Part shown: one piece after another, positions 29,425 to 38,021 of the stretch
Numbering within the stretch: position 1 is the stretch's first letter
How the letters are laid out: every line of letters begins with the position of its first letter
NCBI RefSeq assembly: GCF_004361885.1
Contig: NZ_SNWH01000004.1
Coordinates: 1-64,000 of the forward strand
DNA from: Halomonas ventosae
Lineage (GTDB): Bacteria > Pseudomonadota > Gammaproteobacteria > Pseudomonadales > Halomonadaceae
Length of the DNA: 64,000 nucleotides
Reading direction: 5' to 3'
Program-made: the position numbers and the translations under genes
The notes under the pieces: generated by a model
What the model was told of the DNA's origin: nothing
The model's input: the letters and a program-made list of their open reading frames with translations, nothing else
Databases searched by the model: none

Positions 29425-30783
29425 TCACGCCAGCCGATCCAGGGTGGTGGCCACGGCATCGAAGAGCCGCTCGAGCTCCGCCTCGGTGCTGGCGAAGGGC
29501 GGGCCGAACTGCAGAGTGTCGCCGCCGTAGCGCACGTAGAAACCGGCTTCCCAGAGCGCCAGGTGGGCGTCGCGTGGACGGATGGTCGGGTCACCGTCGC
29601 GGGGCGCGAGCTGCACGGCCCCGGCCAGACCGTGGTTGCGGATGTCCACTACATGAGAACACCCTCTGAGGGCGTGGAGCTTGTCCGCGAACGCCGGGGC
29701 GAGGGCTCGTACCTGGCCGGGGAAGTCCTCGCGCTCAAGGAGCTCCAGCGTCGCCAACCCCGCGGCGCACGCTACAGGATGGGCGCTGTAGGTGTAGCCA
29801 TGCGGGAACTCGATGGCGTGCGTCGGTCCGCCCCCCGCCATGAAGGTGTCGAAGATCTCCCGGGAGGCGATCACCGCGCCCATGGGCACCGCGCCGTTGG
29901 TGAGCTGTTTGGCCACGTTCATGATGTCCGGGGTGACCCCGAAGGCCTCGGCCCCGGTGCGCGCCCCGGCGCGGCCAAAGGCGGTGATCACCTCGTCGAA
30001 GATCAGCAGGATGTCGTGGGCCGAGCAGATCTCGCGCAACCGCTCGAGATACCCTCTGGGCGGCACGATGACGCCGCCCGAGCCGGACATCGGCTCGACC
30101 ATCACCGCGGCGATGTTGGAGGCGTCGTGCAGGGCGATCTGGTCGAGCAGGGCATCGGCGAGTTCCGCCCCACTGTCGGCCTGGCCGCGGGTAAAGGCGA
30201 GGGCCGGCTGGAGGGTGTGGGGCAGGTGGCTGACATCCAGAAGCTGGCCGTAGGGCTTGCGATTGCCACCGATCCCGCCGAGGCTGGTGCCGCCCACGTT
30301 GACGCCGTGATAGCCCTTGGCGCGGCCGATCAGTCGGGTCTTCTCCGGACGCCCCTGGAGTCGCCAGTAAGCCCGCGCCATCTTCACCGCGGTATCGGCC
30401 GACTCGGAGCCGGAATCGGTGAAGAAGACGTGGTCCAGGCCCCGCGGCGTCAGCGCCGCCACCCGTTCGGCCAGCTCGAAGGCGAGTGGGTGGGCGACCT
30501 GGAAGCCTGGCGCGTAGTCCAGCCGGCCCAGCTGGGCCGCCACCGCCTGCTGGATCTCGGCACGGTTGTGGCCGGCGCCACAGGTCCAGAGGCCGGAGAG
30601 GGAGTCGAAAAGTCGTCGGCCACGGTCGTCGATGAAGTAGCGTCCCTCGGCGGCTGTGATCACCCGCGGATGGGCATGGAAGTCGCGATTAGCGCTGAAC
30701 GGCATCCAGTAGTGGTGATTGAGGGGGCGGGGCCCGTGGCCGTGCTCGATGGCATGGAGGTCAGGGGGGCTTGACGGGGTCAT
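29425..30783 (-). CDS. bauA: Beta-alanine/omega-amino acid:pyruvate aminotransferase
   Basis: Class III PLP aminotransferase converting beta-alanine and pyruvate to malonate semialdehyde and alanine. The protein is 452 aa. HYWMPFSANRDFHAHPR and DSLSGLWTCGAGHNRAEIQ near the N terminus, GYHGVNVGGTSLGGIGGNRK in the middle and PLP Lys292 (VAKQLTNGAVPMG) match the Pseudomonas beta-alanine:pyruvate enzyme almost motif for motif. It has a strong AAGAGGAG ribosome site. It is transcribed away from the polyamine cluster across a 418-bp gap. Beta-alanine is the expected product of diaminopropane/spermidine breakdown, so a shared role is plausible (inference). The dehydrogenase needed next is not in the window. 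Confidence 0.9.
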   Translation of the reverse strand: MTPSSPPDLHAIEHGHGPRPLNHHYWMPFSANRDFHAHPRVITAAEGRYFIDDRGRRLFDSLSGLWTCGAGHNRAEIQQAVAAQLGRLDYAPGFQVAHPLAFELAERVAALTPRGLDHVFFTDSGSESADTAVKMARAYWRLQGRPEKTRLIGRAKGYHGVNVGGTSLGGIGGNRKPYGQLLDVSHLPHTLQPALAFTRGQADSGAELADALLDQIALHDASNIAAVMVEPMSGSGGVIVPPRGYLERLREICSAHDILLIFDEVITAFGRAGARTGAEAFGVTPDIMNVAKQLTNGAVPMGAVIASREIFDTFMAGGGPTHAIEFPHGYTYSAHPVACAAGLATLELLEREDFPGQVRALAPAFADKLHALRGCSHVVDIRNHGLAGAVQLAPRDGDPTIRPRDAHLALWEAGFYVRYGGDTLQFGPPFASTEAELERLFDAVATTLDRLA

Positions 30784-31201
30784 GGGGATCTCCTCTTGCT
30801 GGGCAGGGTTCTCATTGGAACATGGGGGTGTGTGATGTCGTTAAAAGGCCCTCCTGCTGGCCCTCGCGTGAGGGAGTCCTGACGTGATCGCCGAGCGCCC
30901 TGGTGAACGCCCGGCCGGTGGATATCGGGCAGATGATGGTGATTAATTGACGATGCCGGTGCGGATTGCGGGAGGCACAACCCGGACTCATGTGAGCGCA
31001 TCTCTATTCAATGTAATGTAAAAACAATGGAATGGATAATATCAATAGAAAGTCAGCTTGACTTCCCTGGCAGATCGTCAAGCCTTGAGGTATTAAATAC
31101 TTGACAGCCTTTGCGGTGCTGGTGCCACACTGAGGTGACTGCCGCCGGGCGAGTCATCCAACAACAACCCGCGTACCGCGCATCACTAACAGGTGTCCCG
31201 C
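30784..31201 (+). promoter_or_regulatory. Divergent regulatory region bauA / polyamine operon
   Basis: 418 bases without a convincing gene. An AT-rich core at about 31010-31106 contains the 11-bp dyad GTATTAAATAC (31090-31100), directly abutting a perfect TTGACA -35 box (31101-31106). The matching -10 is weak (CACACT near 31126). GTCAAG (31077-31082) and CTTGAC (31100-31105) form a wider inverted repeat around the dyad. This looks like the operator/promoter of the downstream polyamine operon; the cognate regulator is unknown. Confidence 0.45.
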
Positions 31202-32491
31202 ATGACCTCACCGCCGCTCGCGCCGCCCGCCTCCTGGTACCGCGATTCCATCGCTGTCGAACTTGGCGACTGTCCCCCGCTCGAGGGCGAGGAGAGGGCC
31301 GATGTCTGCGTGGTCGGTGGCGGCATCACCGGCTGCTCGGCAGCCCTGCATCTGGCCGAACGGGGTTACTCGGTGGTGCTGCTCGAGGCTGGGCAGATCG
31401 GTCACGGCGCTTCCGGTCGCAGCGGCGGTCAGATCCTGCCGGGACTGGGCACCGACATCGCCACCGTAGAGAAGGCGCTGGGTCGAGCGCGCGCCCGGGA
31501 GATCTGGGAGATGAGCCGCGAGGCAGTGCGCCTTACCGCCGAGCTGATCGAGCGTCACGCCATTCCCTGCGAGCTGGCCTGGGGCTACCTGCATGCCGCG
31601 GTCAAGCGTCGCCACGTGCGCGAGCTCGAAGCCTTCCGCGAGCGCATGGCGCGCGACTACGACTACTCGGCGCTCACCCTGCTCAAGGGAGAGGCCCTGC
31701 GCGAGCACGTGGTGACCGACGCCTACCCGGCGGCGCTGTACGATGCCGAGGGCGGCCACCTGCACCCCCTCAACTATACCCTGGGCCTGGCGCGGGCGGC
31801 CCGTCGCGCCGGCGTGGCGATCCACGAGCAGAGTGCCGTCGTGGAGATCCGCCATGGCCAACCGGCCAGCGTGATCACCGCCGCGGGCCGTGTGACGGCT
31901 GATTTCGTGGTCCTGGCCACCAACGCCTACCAGGCGGGCCTGGTGCCGGAACTCTCGGGGCGCATCATGCCTGCCGCCAACTACATGATCGCCACCGAGC
32001 CGCTCTCCGCCGAGCGTGCCGCCCAGGTGCTGCCGCGCAACGACGCGCTGTCCGATGCCAACTTCGTGCTCGACTACTATCGGCTCTCCGCCGACCGGCG
32101 TCTGATCTACGGTGGCGAGGTCAGCTACGACGGCCGCGAGCCGCGCGGCCTCGAGGCGCGCATGGATGCCAAGATCGCGCGGCTCTTTCCAGTGCTTAAG
32201 GGCGTGCGCATCGACTACCGCTGGGGCGGCGACGTGGCCATCACCCTCGACCGGGCGCCCGACTTCGGCCGGCTGGGCCGCAATGTCTACTATGCTCAGG
32301 GCTACTCAGGACACGGCATGGCCCTGGCGGGGCTGGCGGGCAAGCTGCTGGCAGAGGCCATCGCCGGGCAGAGCGAACGCTTCGACGTCTTCGCCGCCAT
32401 GCCCCATCGCCGCTTTCCGGGTGGTGCCTTGCTGCGCAAGCCGCTGCTGTTGCTGGCCACCCACTTCTACAAGCTGCGCGATCGGTTGTGA
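31202..32491 (+). CDS. FAD-dependent oxidoreductase, PuuB/glycine oxidase family (copy 1)
   Basis: Probable flavin amine oxidase acting on gamma-glutamylated polyamines or related amines. The protein is 429 aa. The N-terminal dinucleotide-binding motif VVGGGITGCSAALHLAERG is followed by GASGRSGGQILPGLG, and a C-terminal YYAQGYSGHGMALAGLAGKL motif completes the FAD site. It is clearly a paralogue of the puuB at 39248 but more divergent from E. coli PuuB, so the substrate may differ. ATG 31202 is chosen; a GTG at 31193 would add three residues. It is first in a probable operon with potA-potB-potC, a binding protein, a gamma-glutamyl synthetase and a second binding protein. Confidence 0.88.
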   Translation: MTSPPLAPPASWYRDSIAVELGDCPPLEGEERADVCVVGGGITGCSAALHLAERGYSVVLLEAGQIGHGASGRSGGQILPGLGTDIATVEKALGRARAREIWEMSREAVRLTAELIERHAIPCELAWGYLHAAVKRRHVRELEAFRERMARDYDYSALTLLKGEALREHVVTDAYPAALYDAEGGHLHPLNYTLGLARAARRAGVAIHEQSAVVEIRHGQPASVITAAGRVTADFVVLATNAYQAGLVPELSGRIMPAANYMIATEPLSAERAAQVLPRNDALSDANFVLDYYRLSADRRLIYGGEVSYDGREPRGLEARMDAKIARLFPVLKGVRIDYRWGGDVAITLDRAPDFGRLGRNVYYAQGYSGHGMALAGLAGKLLAEAIAGQSERFDVFAAMPHRRFPGGALLRKPLLLLATHFYKLRDRL

Positions 32492-32523
32492 ACCAGGCCA
32501 TCTCTAATCGAGAGGGCACCCTC

Positions 32524-33633
32524 ATGAACGACTCCCTGACCCTGGACACCGCAGAGGCTTCGCGAAACGAGAACGTCGAAACGGCCCGCGAGGCCTCCTC
32601 CATTGAGCTGCATGGCCTGCACAAGCGCTTCGGTCGCCACACCGTGGCGCTCAATGGGGTCGATCTGACCATCGAGGCCGGTGAGTTCTTCACTCTGCTT
32701 GGCCCCTCGGGCTGCGGCAAGACCACGCTGCTGCGCATCCTCGCCGGCCTCGAGGAGGCCGACGATGGCCGCCTGGCCATCGGCGGCAAGGACATCACCG
32801 AGGTGCCGCCGCACAAGCGCAGCGTCAATACCGTTTTTCAGTCCTATGCGCTCTTCCCGCACCTCTCGGTGCGCGAGAACCTGGCCTTCGGGCTCAAGAT
32901 GCGCGGCCTGCCGCCCGTGGAGCGCGAGGCGCGGGTGGCCAAGATCGCCGAGTTCATCAAGCTGGGCGACCTGGTGGCGCGCCGCATCGACCAACTCTCC
33001 GGTGGCCAGCGTCAGCGTATCGCCCTGGCCCGCGCCCTGGTCAACGAGCCCGACGTGCTGCTGCTCGACGAGCCGCTCTCGGCACTGGATGCCGGCCTGC
33101 GTAGTCAGTTGCAGGTGGAGCTCTTGCGGGTCCAGAAGCGCCTGGGCATGACCTTCGTGTTTGTTACCCATGACCAGCAGGAGGCCATGGTGATGTCCGA
33201 CCGTATCGCCGTGCTCAACGGCGGGGTCATCCAGCAGGTGGGGCCGCCACGCGAGGTCTACGAACACCCGGTCAACGCCTTCGTCGCCCGCTTCATGGGC
33301 CACGACAACCTCTATCCGATCACCGCCCGCCAGGGCAATCGCCTGACCACGCCGCTCGGCGAGCTTGTCGCCGATCAGGCCGGCGAGGGCGACCTGCTGC
33401 TGATTCGTCCCGAGACCCTGGACCTGTTGCCCGGCGAGGTGGCGGGCGACAATCATCTGCTGGCCGTGGTCAACGAGCGGCTCTATCGCGGCAGCCATGC
33501 CGAGTATCGCCTCGAGGTCGGGGCGGGCACCCTGCAGGCGACCCTCAACAACCGCGGCAGGCACCTGCCCGAGGTCGGGGATCGGGTCACGGTGACGGTG
33601 GCTCCCGATGATCTGGTCACCCTGAGCGAGTGA
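32524..33633 (+). CDS. potA: Polyamine ABC transporter, ATP-binding protein
   Basis: Powers polyamine import across the inner membrane. The protein is 369 aa. The ABC domain has Walker A GPSGCGKTT, a Q-loop FQSYALFPHLS, signature LSGGQRQRIALARA, Walker B VLLLDEPLSALD and the switch His in VTHDQ. A C-terminal TOBE regulatory domain spans about 280-369. A GTG at 32488, overlapping the upstream stop (GTGA), is an alternative start adding 12 residues; ATG 32524 was chosen because a GAGAGGG stretch precedes it. The Gln/Ser-rich N-terminal extension before SSIELHGLHKRF is not conserved in the family. Confidence 0.93.
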   Translation: MNDSLTLDTAEASRNENVETAREASSIELHGLHKRFGRHTVALNGVDLTIEAGEFFTLLGPSGCGKTTLLRILAGLEEADDGRLAIGGKDITEVPPHKRSVNTVFQSYALFPHLSVRENLAFGLKMRGLPPVEREARVAKIAEFIKLGDLVARRIDQLSGGQRQRIALARALVNEPDVLLLDEPLSALDAGLRSQLQVELLRVQKRLGMTFVFVTHDQQEAMVMSDRIAVLNGGVIQQVGPPREVYEHPVNAFVARFMGHDNLYPITARQGNRLTTPLGELVADQAGEGDLLLIRPETLDLLPGEVAGDNHLLAVVNERLYRGSHAEYRLEVGAGTLQATLNNRGRHLPEVGDRVTVTVAPDDLVTLSE

Positions 33634-33643
33634 GGAGACGTCC

Positions 33644-34567
33644 ATGGCCTATACCGGCGTAACGCCTTCCGCCCGCAGCCGTGGCATGGTGCGCGAGGCA
33701 CGGCACCTGCTGTTCACCGTGGCCCCCGGCGCCAGCTGGATCGTGATCTTCCTGGTGCTGCCCGCCGCCTACCTGATGGGCGTGGCCTTCATGACCAACG
33801 GCCCCTATGGCCTTCCGCAGATGCCGCTGTCACTGGAGTCCTTCCGACGCCTGGCTGGCTTCGGCTTCCTGGGCTGGAGCCCCGGCAACCTCTATACCCT
33901 ACTTCGCTCGCTGTGGCAGACGCTGGTCTCCACCGGCCTGGTGGTGCTCGTGGCCTATCCCATCGCCTACTACATCAGTACCTGCCGCGAGACGTGGCGG
34001 CCGATCATGCTGCTGCTGGTGGTAGTGCCGAGCTGGACCAACCAGGTGATCCGCACCTTCGGCTGGATGAACCTGCTGGCGCCGGGCACGCCGCTCTCCG
34101 AGCTTGCCGAGTCGCTGGGTCTGATCGCGCCCAACATGGGGCTGTATCCATCGAACTTCGCGGTGACCCTGGGGCTGGTCTACAATTTCCTGCCGTTCAT
34201 GGTGTTGCCGCTCTACGCCGCCTTCGAGAAGCTCGACATCGCCCAGGTGGAGGCCGCTCAGGATCTCTTTGCTTCGCCGGTGCGCGCCTTCTGGCACGCG
34301 GTCTTTCCTCAGACCCTGCCGGGGCTGCTGGCCGGCATCGTGCTGGTGGCGATCCCCGCCTTCGGCATGTACGTCATCCCCGAGCTGCTCGGCGGCGGCA
34401 AGGGCATGATGCTCGGCAACCTGGTGGCCAACCAGTTCGCCGGCGGCGCCAACTGGCCGCTGGGGGCGGCCGGTGCGATCCTGATGCTGATCGCCACCTT
34501 CATCGGGCTGTTCGTCATGCGTCGCATCGGCAAGCGCCTGGGTGGCGGCGAGGAGGTGGTGATATGA
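33644..34567 (+). CDS. potB: Polyamine ABC transporter permease 1
   Basis: Inner-membrane subunit of the polyamine importer. The protein is 307 aa with about six transmembrane helices, starting with WIVIFLVLPAAYLMGVAF. The EAA loop that contacts the ATPase is VEAAQDLFASPVRAFWHAVFPQTLPG. A long periplasmic insert after the first helix is typical of PotB/PotH. The ribosome site GAGGAG lies 8 to 13 nt upstream. Its stop overlaps the potC ATG (ATGA). Confidence 0.93.
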   Translation: MAYTGVTPSARSRGMVREARHLLFTVAPGASWIVIFLVLPAAYLMGVAFMTNGPYGLPQMPLSLESFRRLAGFGFLGWSPGNLYTLLRSLWQTLVSTGLVVLVAYPIAYYISTCRETWRPIMLLLVVVPSWTNQVIRTFGWMNLLAPGTPLSELAESLGLIAPNMGLYPSNFAVTLGLVYNFLPFMVLPLYAAFEKLDIAQVEAAQDLFASPVRAFWHAVFPQTLPGLLAGIVLVAIPAFGMYVIPELLGGGKGMMLGNLVANQFAGGANWPLGAAGAILMLIATFIGLFVMRRIGKRLGGGEEVVI

Positions 34568-35361
34568 GAAAGCGCACGCTCAAGCGCGGCCTGACCGCCT
34601 TCTGGTGGTTCACCCTGGCCTTCCTCTACCTGCCGCTGGCGGTCGTGGTGCTGTTCTCCTTCAATGCCTCCAACAGTGCGGCCTCCTTCACCGGCATCTC
34701 GCTGCGCTGGTATACCCGCCTGATGGGCAACGAGGAGATCCTCTCGGCCTTCGCCAACAGTATGATACTGGCCATCAGCTCATCGATGATCGCGCTGGGG
34801 ATCGGCTGTTTGATCGGCTACGGCATGTACCGCCATCGCCAGCGCAAGCTGGGCTGGCTGATCGTGCTGATCTACCTGCCCATCGTGCTGCCGGACATCG
34901 TCTTCGGCATCTCGGAGATGGCCTTCTTCGTGCAGGTCCATCGCCTCACCGGGCTGCTGCAGCCGGGGCTTATCACCATGATCATCGCCCACGTCACCTT
35001 CCAGATTCCCTTCGTGGCGCTGATCGTCTACTCGCGCTTCGTGGGCCTGGACCCGACGCTCTTCGAGGCGGCCAAGGATCTCTATGCCTCGCCGACCAAG
35101 CGCGTTATCCACTTCATGCTGCCGACCATCAAGCCGGCATTGATCTCGGCCTTCTTCCTCTCCTTCACGCTGTCGGTGGATGACTTCGTGATCAGTTTCT
35201 TCACCGCGGGACCGGAGAGCGCGACCCTGCCCATCTACATCTGGGGGGCGATCAAGAAGGGCGTGTCGCCGGAGATCAATGCCATTGCTGCGCTGATGAT
35301 CGGCGCGGTGGCCGTCGCTGCCGTGATCAGCCTGATGTTTAGCCGTCGCCGGCCAGCTTGA
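34564..35361 (+). CDS. potC: Polyamine ABC transporter permease 2
   Basis: Second permease subunit, 265 aa, with six predicted transmembrane helices from FWWFTLAFLYLPLAVVVLFS onward. The EAA loop is FEAAKDLYASPTKRVIHFMLPTIKP, and DDFVISFFTAGP is typical of PotC/PotI. The start lies in the ATGA overlap with potB. The reading frame stays open far upstream through potB, but that part is an out-of-frame shadow of potB and not part of the protein. Confidence 0.93.
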   Translation: MRKRTLKRGLTAFWWFTLAFLYLPLAVVVLFSFNASNSAASFTGISLRWYTRLMGNEEILSAFANSMILAISSSMIALGIGCLIGYGMYRHRQRKLGWLIVLIYLPIVLPDIVFGISEMAFFVQVHRLTGLLQPGLITMIIAHVTFQIPFVALIVYSRFVGLDPTLFEAAKDLYASPTKRVIHFMLPTIKPALISAFFLSFTLSVDDFVISFFTAGPESATLPIYIWGAIKKGVSPEINAIAALMIGAVAVAAVISLMFSRRRPA

Positions 35362-35402
35362 GCCGGCATTCCGCCCCCATGGGGAAACCAGGAGAGTCCG
35401 AG

Positions 35403-36467
35403 ATGACAATCAACAAGACCGCACTTGCCCTGTCCATCGGCGCCGCGCTGCTGGCCGGCAGCGTCCAGGCTCAGGAGAACAAGCTCTACCTGTTCAACTG
35501 GACCGAGTACATGGATCCCGCGATCATCGAGGCCTTCGAGAAGAAGTACGACGTCGACGTCGTGCAGAACTACTTCAACTCGCTGCCCGAGATGTTCGCC
35601 AAGCTCAATGCCGGCGGCGTCTCCCAGTACGATATCATCGTGCCGTCCAACTACTATGTGCCGCGGCTGATCCAGACCGGCCTGGTGCAGAAGCTCGACA
35701 AGTCGAAGCTCGCGAATCTGGATAACGTCATGGCGCAGTTCCGGGATCCCAGCTTTGACCCGGGGGCTGAATACAGCGTGCCCTACCAGTGGGGCACCAC
35801 CGGCATCGTCTACAATACCGCGACCTTTCCCGATGCCCCCAAGAGCTGGTCGCTGCTGTTCGACCCCGAGGTCAATCCCGACTATCCGTTTGCCCTGATG
35901 GGCGATGGCCAGGTCAGCATGGGCGGCGCCTGTGCCTATCTGGGCCATGGCTATGACTGCACCGACATGAACGCCTGGAAGCAGGCCGCTCAGCTGCTGA
36001 TCGATACCAAGCGGCGCGACAACTTCAGCGGCTTCTCCGACGGCACACCGGCGCTGCAGCAGCTGGCCCGCGGCGTCACCCACGTGGGGCTCTCCTACAA
36101 CGGCGACTACCTCTTCTTCAAGGAGGAGGACCCGGCGACCTTCGCGAACCTGGATTTCATGATCCCCGACGAGGGCGCCGAGATGTGGGTGGATTCGATG
36201 CTCATTCCTTCCGAGGCACCCAACCCGGAGATGGCCCACAAGTTCATCGATTTCATCCTCGATGCCAAGGTGGGCGCGCAGCTCTCCAACTACAACTACT
36301 ATGCCAGCCCCAATGCGGCCGCCGTGCCGTATCTGGATGCGGTGCTGACCGTGCCGCCTGTGCAGCCCAGTGAGGCTGACATGAAGCGACTGCGCTTTAC
36401 CCCTAGCCTGGAAGGCCAGGCCTTGCAGACCTTCCAGCAGCTGTGGTCCGAGGTCCAGTCTCGCTGA
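35403..36467 (+). CDS. Periplasmic polyamine-binding protein (copy 1, PotD/PotF family)
   Basis: Delivers putrescine or spermidine to the PotABC-type permease. The protein is 354 aa. A signal peptide is cleaved after about Ala23 (SVQA), with no lipobox. LYLFNWTEYMDP, DIIVPSNYYVPRL, SVPYQWGTTGIVYN and EMWVDSMLIPSEAPN are the family ligand-pocket segments. Two cysteines, C177 and C186 (C-x8-C), are conserved in the second binding protein at 38022 and could form a disulfide in the oxidising periplasm. A strong AGGAGA site precedes the ATG. WTEY resembles spermidine-preferring PotD more than PotF (WSDY), but preference cannot be assigned from sequence alone. Confidence 0.9.
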   Translation: MTINKTALALSIGAALLAGSVQAQENKLYLFNWTEYMDPAIIEAFEKKYDVDVVQNYFNSLPEMFAKLNAGGVSQYDIIVPSNYYVPRLIQTGLVQKLDKSKLANLDNVMAQFRDPSFDPGAEYSVPYQWGTTGIVYNTATFPDAPKSWSLLFDPEVNPDYPFALMGDGQVSMGGACAYLGHGYDCTDMNAWKQAAQLLIDTKRRDNFSGFSDGTPALQQLARGVTHVGLSYNGDYLFFKEEDPATFANLDFMIPDEGAEMWVDSMLIPSEAPNPEMAHKFIDFILDAKVGAQLSNYNYYASPNAAAVPYLDAVLTVPPVQPSEADMKRLRFTPSLEGQALQTFQQLWSEVQSR

Positions 36468-36597
36468 GCGCCGGCTCCCTGGGAGGCTGTCGGATTTGAC
36501 CGATCGGGGTGAGAGATTCAGGTTTCTCAGCGGATCAGTGTTAAGTTCAACCGCCTCCTGGCCGGGGGCCTCGCCATCCCGAGCAAGGAATTTCTCC

Positions 36598-37965
36598 ATG
36601 AGTAACCGACAGGAGCAACCGCTCCTCAACGATTGGTTCCAGAATCACGGCATCACCGAGGTGGAGTGCCTGGTCAGCGACCTGACCGGCATCCTCAAGG
36701 GCAAGATCATGCCCGCCGGCAAGTACCTCAACGGCGGGCGTCCGCGCCTGCCCGACTCGATCTTTATCCAGACCGTCACCGGTGGCTACCCCGACGACGA
36801 GGACATCCGCTTCTGGAACCCGGCGGAGCGCGACATGGAATTGGTGCCCGATCCCCAGGCCGTATTCCTGGTGCCCTGGGCCGAGGATCCCACCGCCCAG
36901 ATCATTCATGATTGCTTCTATCTGACCGGCGAGCCCGTGGAGCTCGCGCCACGCTATGTGCTCAAGCGCGTGCTGGAGCTCTATGTCGCGAGAGGCTGGA
37001 CGCCGGTGATCGCCCCGGAGGTGGAGTTCTACCTGGTCAAGACCAATACCGACTCCGATTATCCCCTGGAGCCACCGATCGGGCGTACCGGACGCCAGGA
37101 GAGCAGTCGTCAGTCGTTCTCCATTGATGCAGTCAACGAGTTCGATCCGCTATTCGAGGAGATGTACGACTACTGCGAGGCCATGAACCTGGACCTCGAC
37201 ACCCTGATCCACGAGGAGGGTGCCGGCCAGATGGAGGTCAACTTCCAGCATGGCGACCCCTTGCGCCTCGCCGACCAGGTGGTGATGTTCAAGCGCACCC
37301 TGCGCGAGACCGCGCTGCGCCACGGCATGTATGCCACCTTCATGGCCAAGCCCATGGCGGGCGAGCCGGGCAGTTCCATGCACATCCATCAGAGCCTGCT
37401 CGACGCCAAGGACGGGCACAATGTCTTCGCCGACGGCGATGGCCAGCCCAGCAAGCTCTTTCACCACTTCCTCGGCGGCCTGCAGCGCTACCTGCCCGCG
37501 GTGATGCCGCTGCTGGCGCCCAACGTCAACTCCTACCGCCGGCTGATGCGCACCGAGACCAGCGGCTCGGCGCCGGTCAACGTGGAGTGGGGCATGGACA
37601 ACCGCACCGTGGGCCTGCGCGTGCCGGTGTCACCGCCCGAGGCGACACGTGTCGAGAACCGCCTGGCCGGCGCCGACGCCAATCCCTACCTGGTGATGGC
37701 AGCCTCGCTGGCCTGCGGCTACCTGGGACTGCTGGGCCGTCTCGAGCCGCGCCCACCGATGGCCGGTTCCGCCTGGTCCAGCGGCAACAAGCTGCCCGAC
37801 GACATCGGTCCGGCGCTGGACCTGCTGCACGACTGCCAGCCGCTGGCCGACATCCTCGGCGAGCGCTTCACCCACAGCTACCTGGCGGTCAAGCGCGCCG
37901 AGCATCGCGCCTACTTCCAGGTCATCAGCTCCTGGGAACGCGAGCATCTGTTGTTGCGGGTATAG
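36598..37965 (+). CDS. Gamma-glutamylpolyamine synthetase, SpuB/SpuI type
   Basis: Glutamine-synthetase-fold ligase expected to join glutamate to putrescine or another polyamine with ATP. The protein is 455 aa. The N-terminal beta-grasp has VECLVSDLTGILKGK. Catalytic segments include VIAPEVEFYL, DTLIHEEGAGQMEVNF, MAKPMAGEPGSSMHIHQS and ENRLAGADANPYL. The sequence resembles Pseudomonas SpuB/SpuI more than E. coli PuuA. True glutamine synthetase features such as the adenylylation tyrosine region are not recognised. The frame is open from 36496, but MSNRQEQP at 36598 has AAGGAA 9 to 14 nt upstream. It sits between two binding-protein genes of the transporter. Confidence 0.9.
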   Translation: MSNRQEQPLLNDWFQNHGITEVECLVSDLTGILKGKIMPAGKYLNGGRPRLPDSIFIQTVTGGYPDDEDIRFWNPAERDMELVPDPQAVFLVPWAEDPTAQIIHDCFYLTGEPVELAPRYVLKRVLELYVARGWTPVIAPEVEFYLVKTNTDSDYPLEPPIGRTGRQESSRQSFSIDAVNEFDPLFEEMYDYCEAMNLDLDTLIHEEGAGQMEVNFQHGDPLRLADQVVMFKRTLRETALRHGMYATFMAKPMAGEPGSSMHIHQSLLDAKDGHNVFADGDGQPSKLFHHFLGGLQRYLPAVMPLLAPNVNSYRRLMRTETSGSAPVNVEWGMDNRTVGLRVPVSPPEATRVENRLAGADANPYLVMAASLACGYLGLLGRLEPRPPMAGSAWSSGNKLPDDIGPALDLLHDCQPLADILGERFTHSYLAVKRAEHRAYFQVISSWEREHLLLRV

Positions 37966-38021
37966 TGCCGGGACGGGGTTCGGCCCCGACTCGAGTTAAC
38001 CATCATTAGGGAGGGGACGAG

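Noticed and set aside
30780-31001. 73-codon minus-strand open frame upstream of bauA
   Set aside because: No ribosome site or domain; it lies in the regulatory gap and is probably chance.
33913-34563. Long upstream extension of the potC frame through potB
   Set aside because: The extension is an out-of-frame reading of potB. PotC begins at ATG 34564, which gives the family N terminus.
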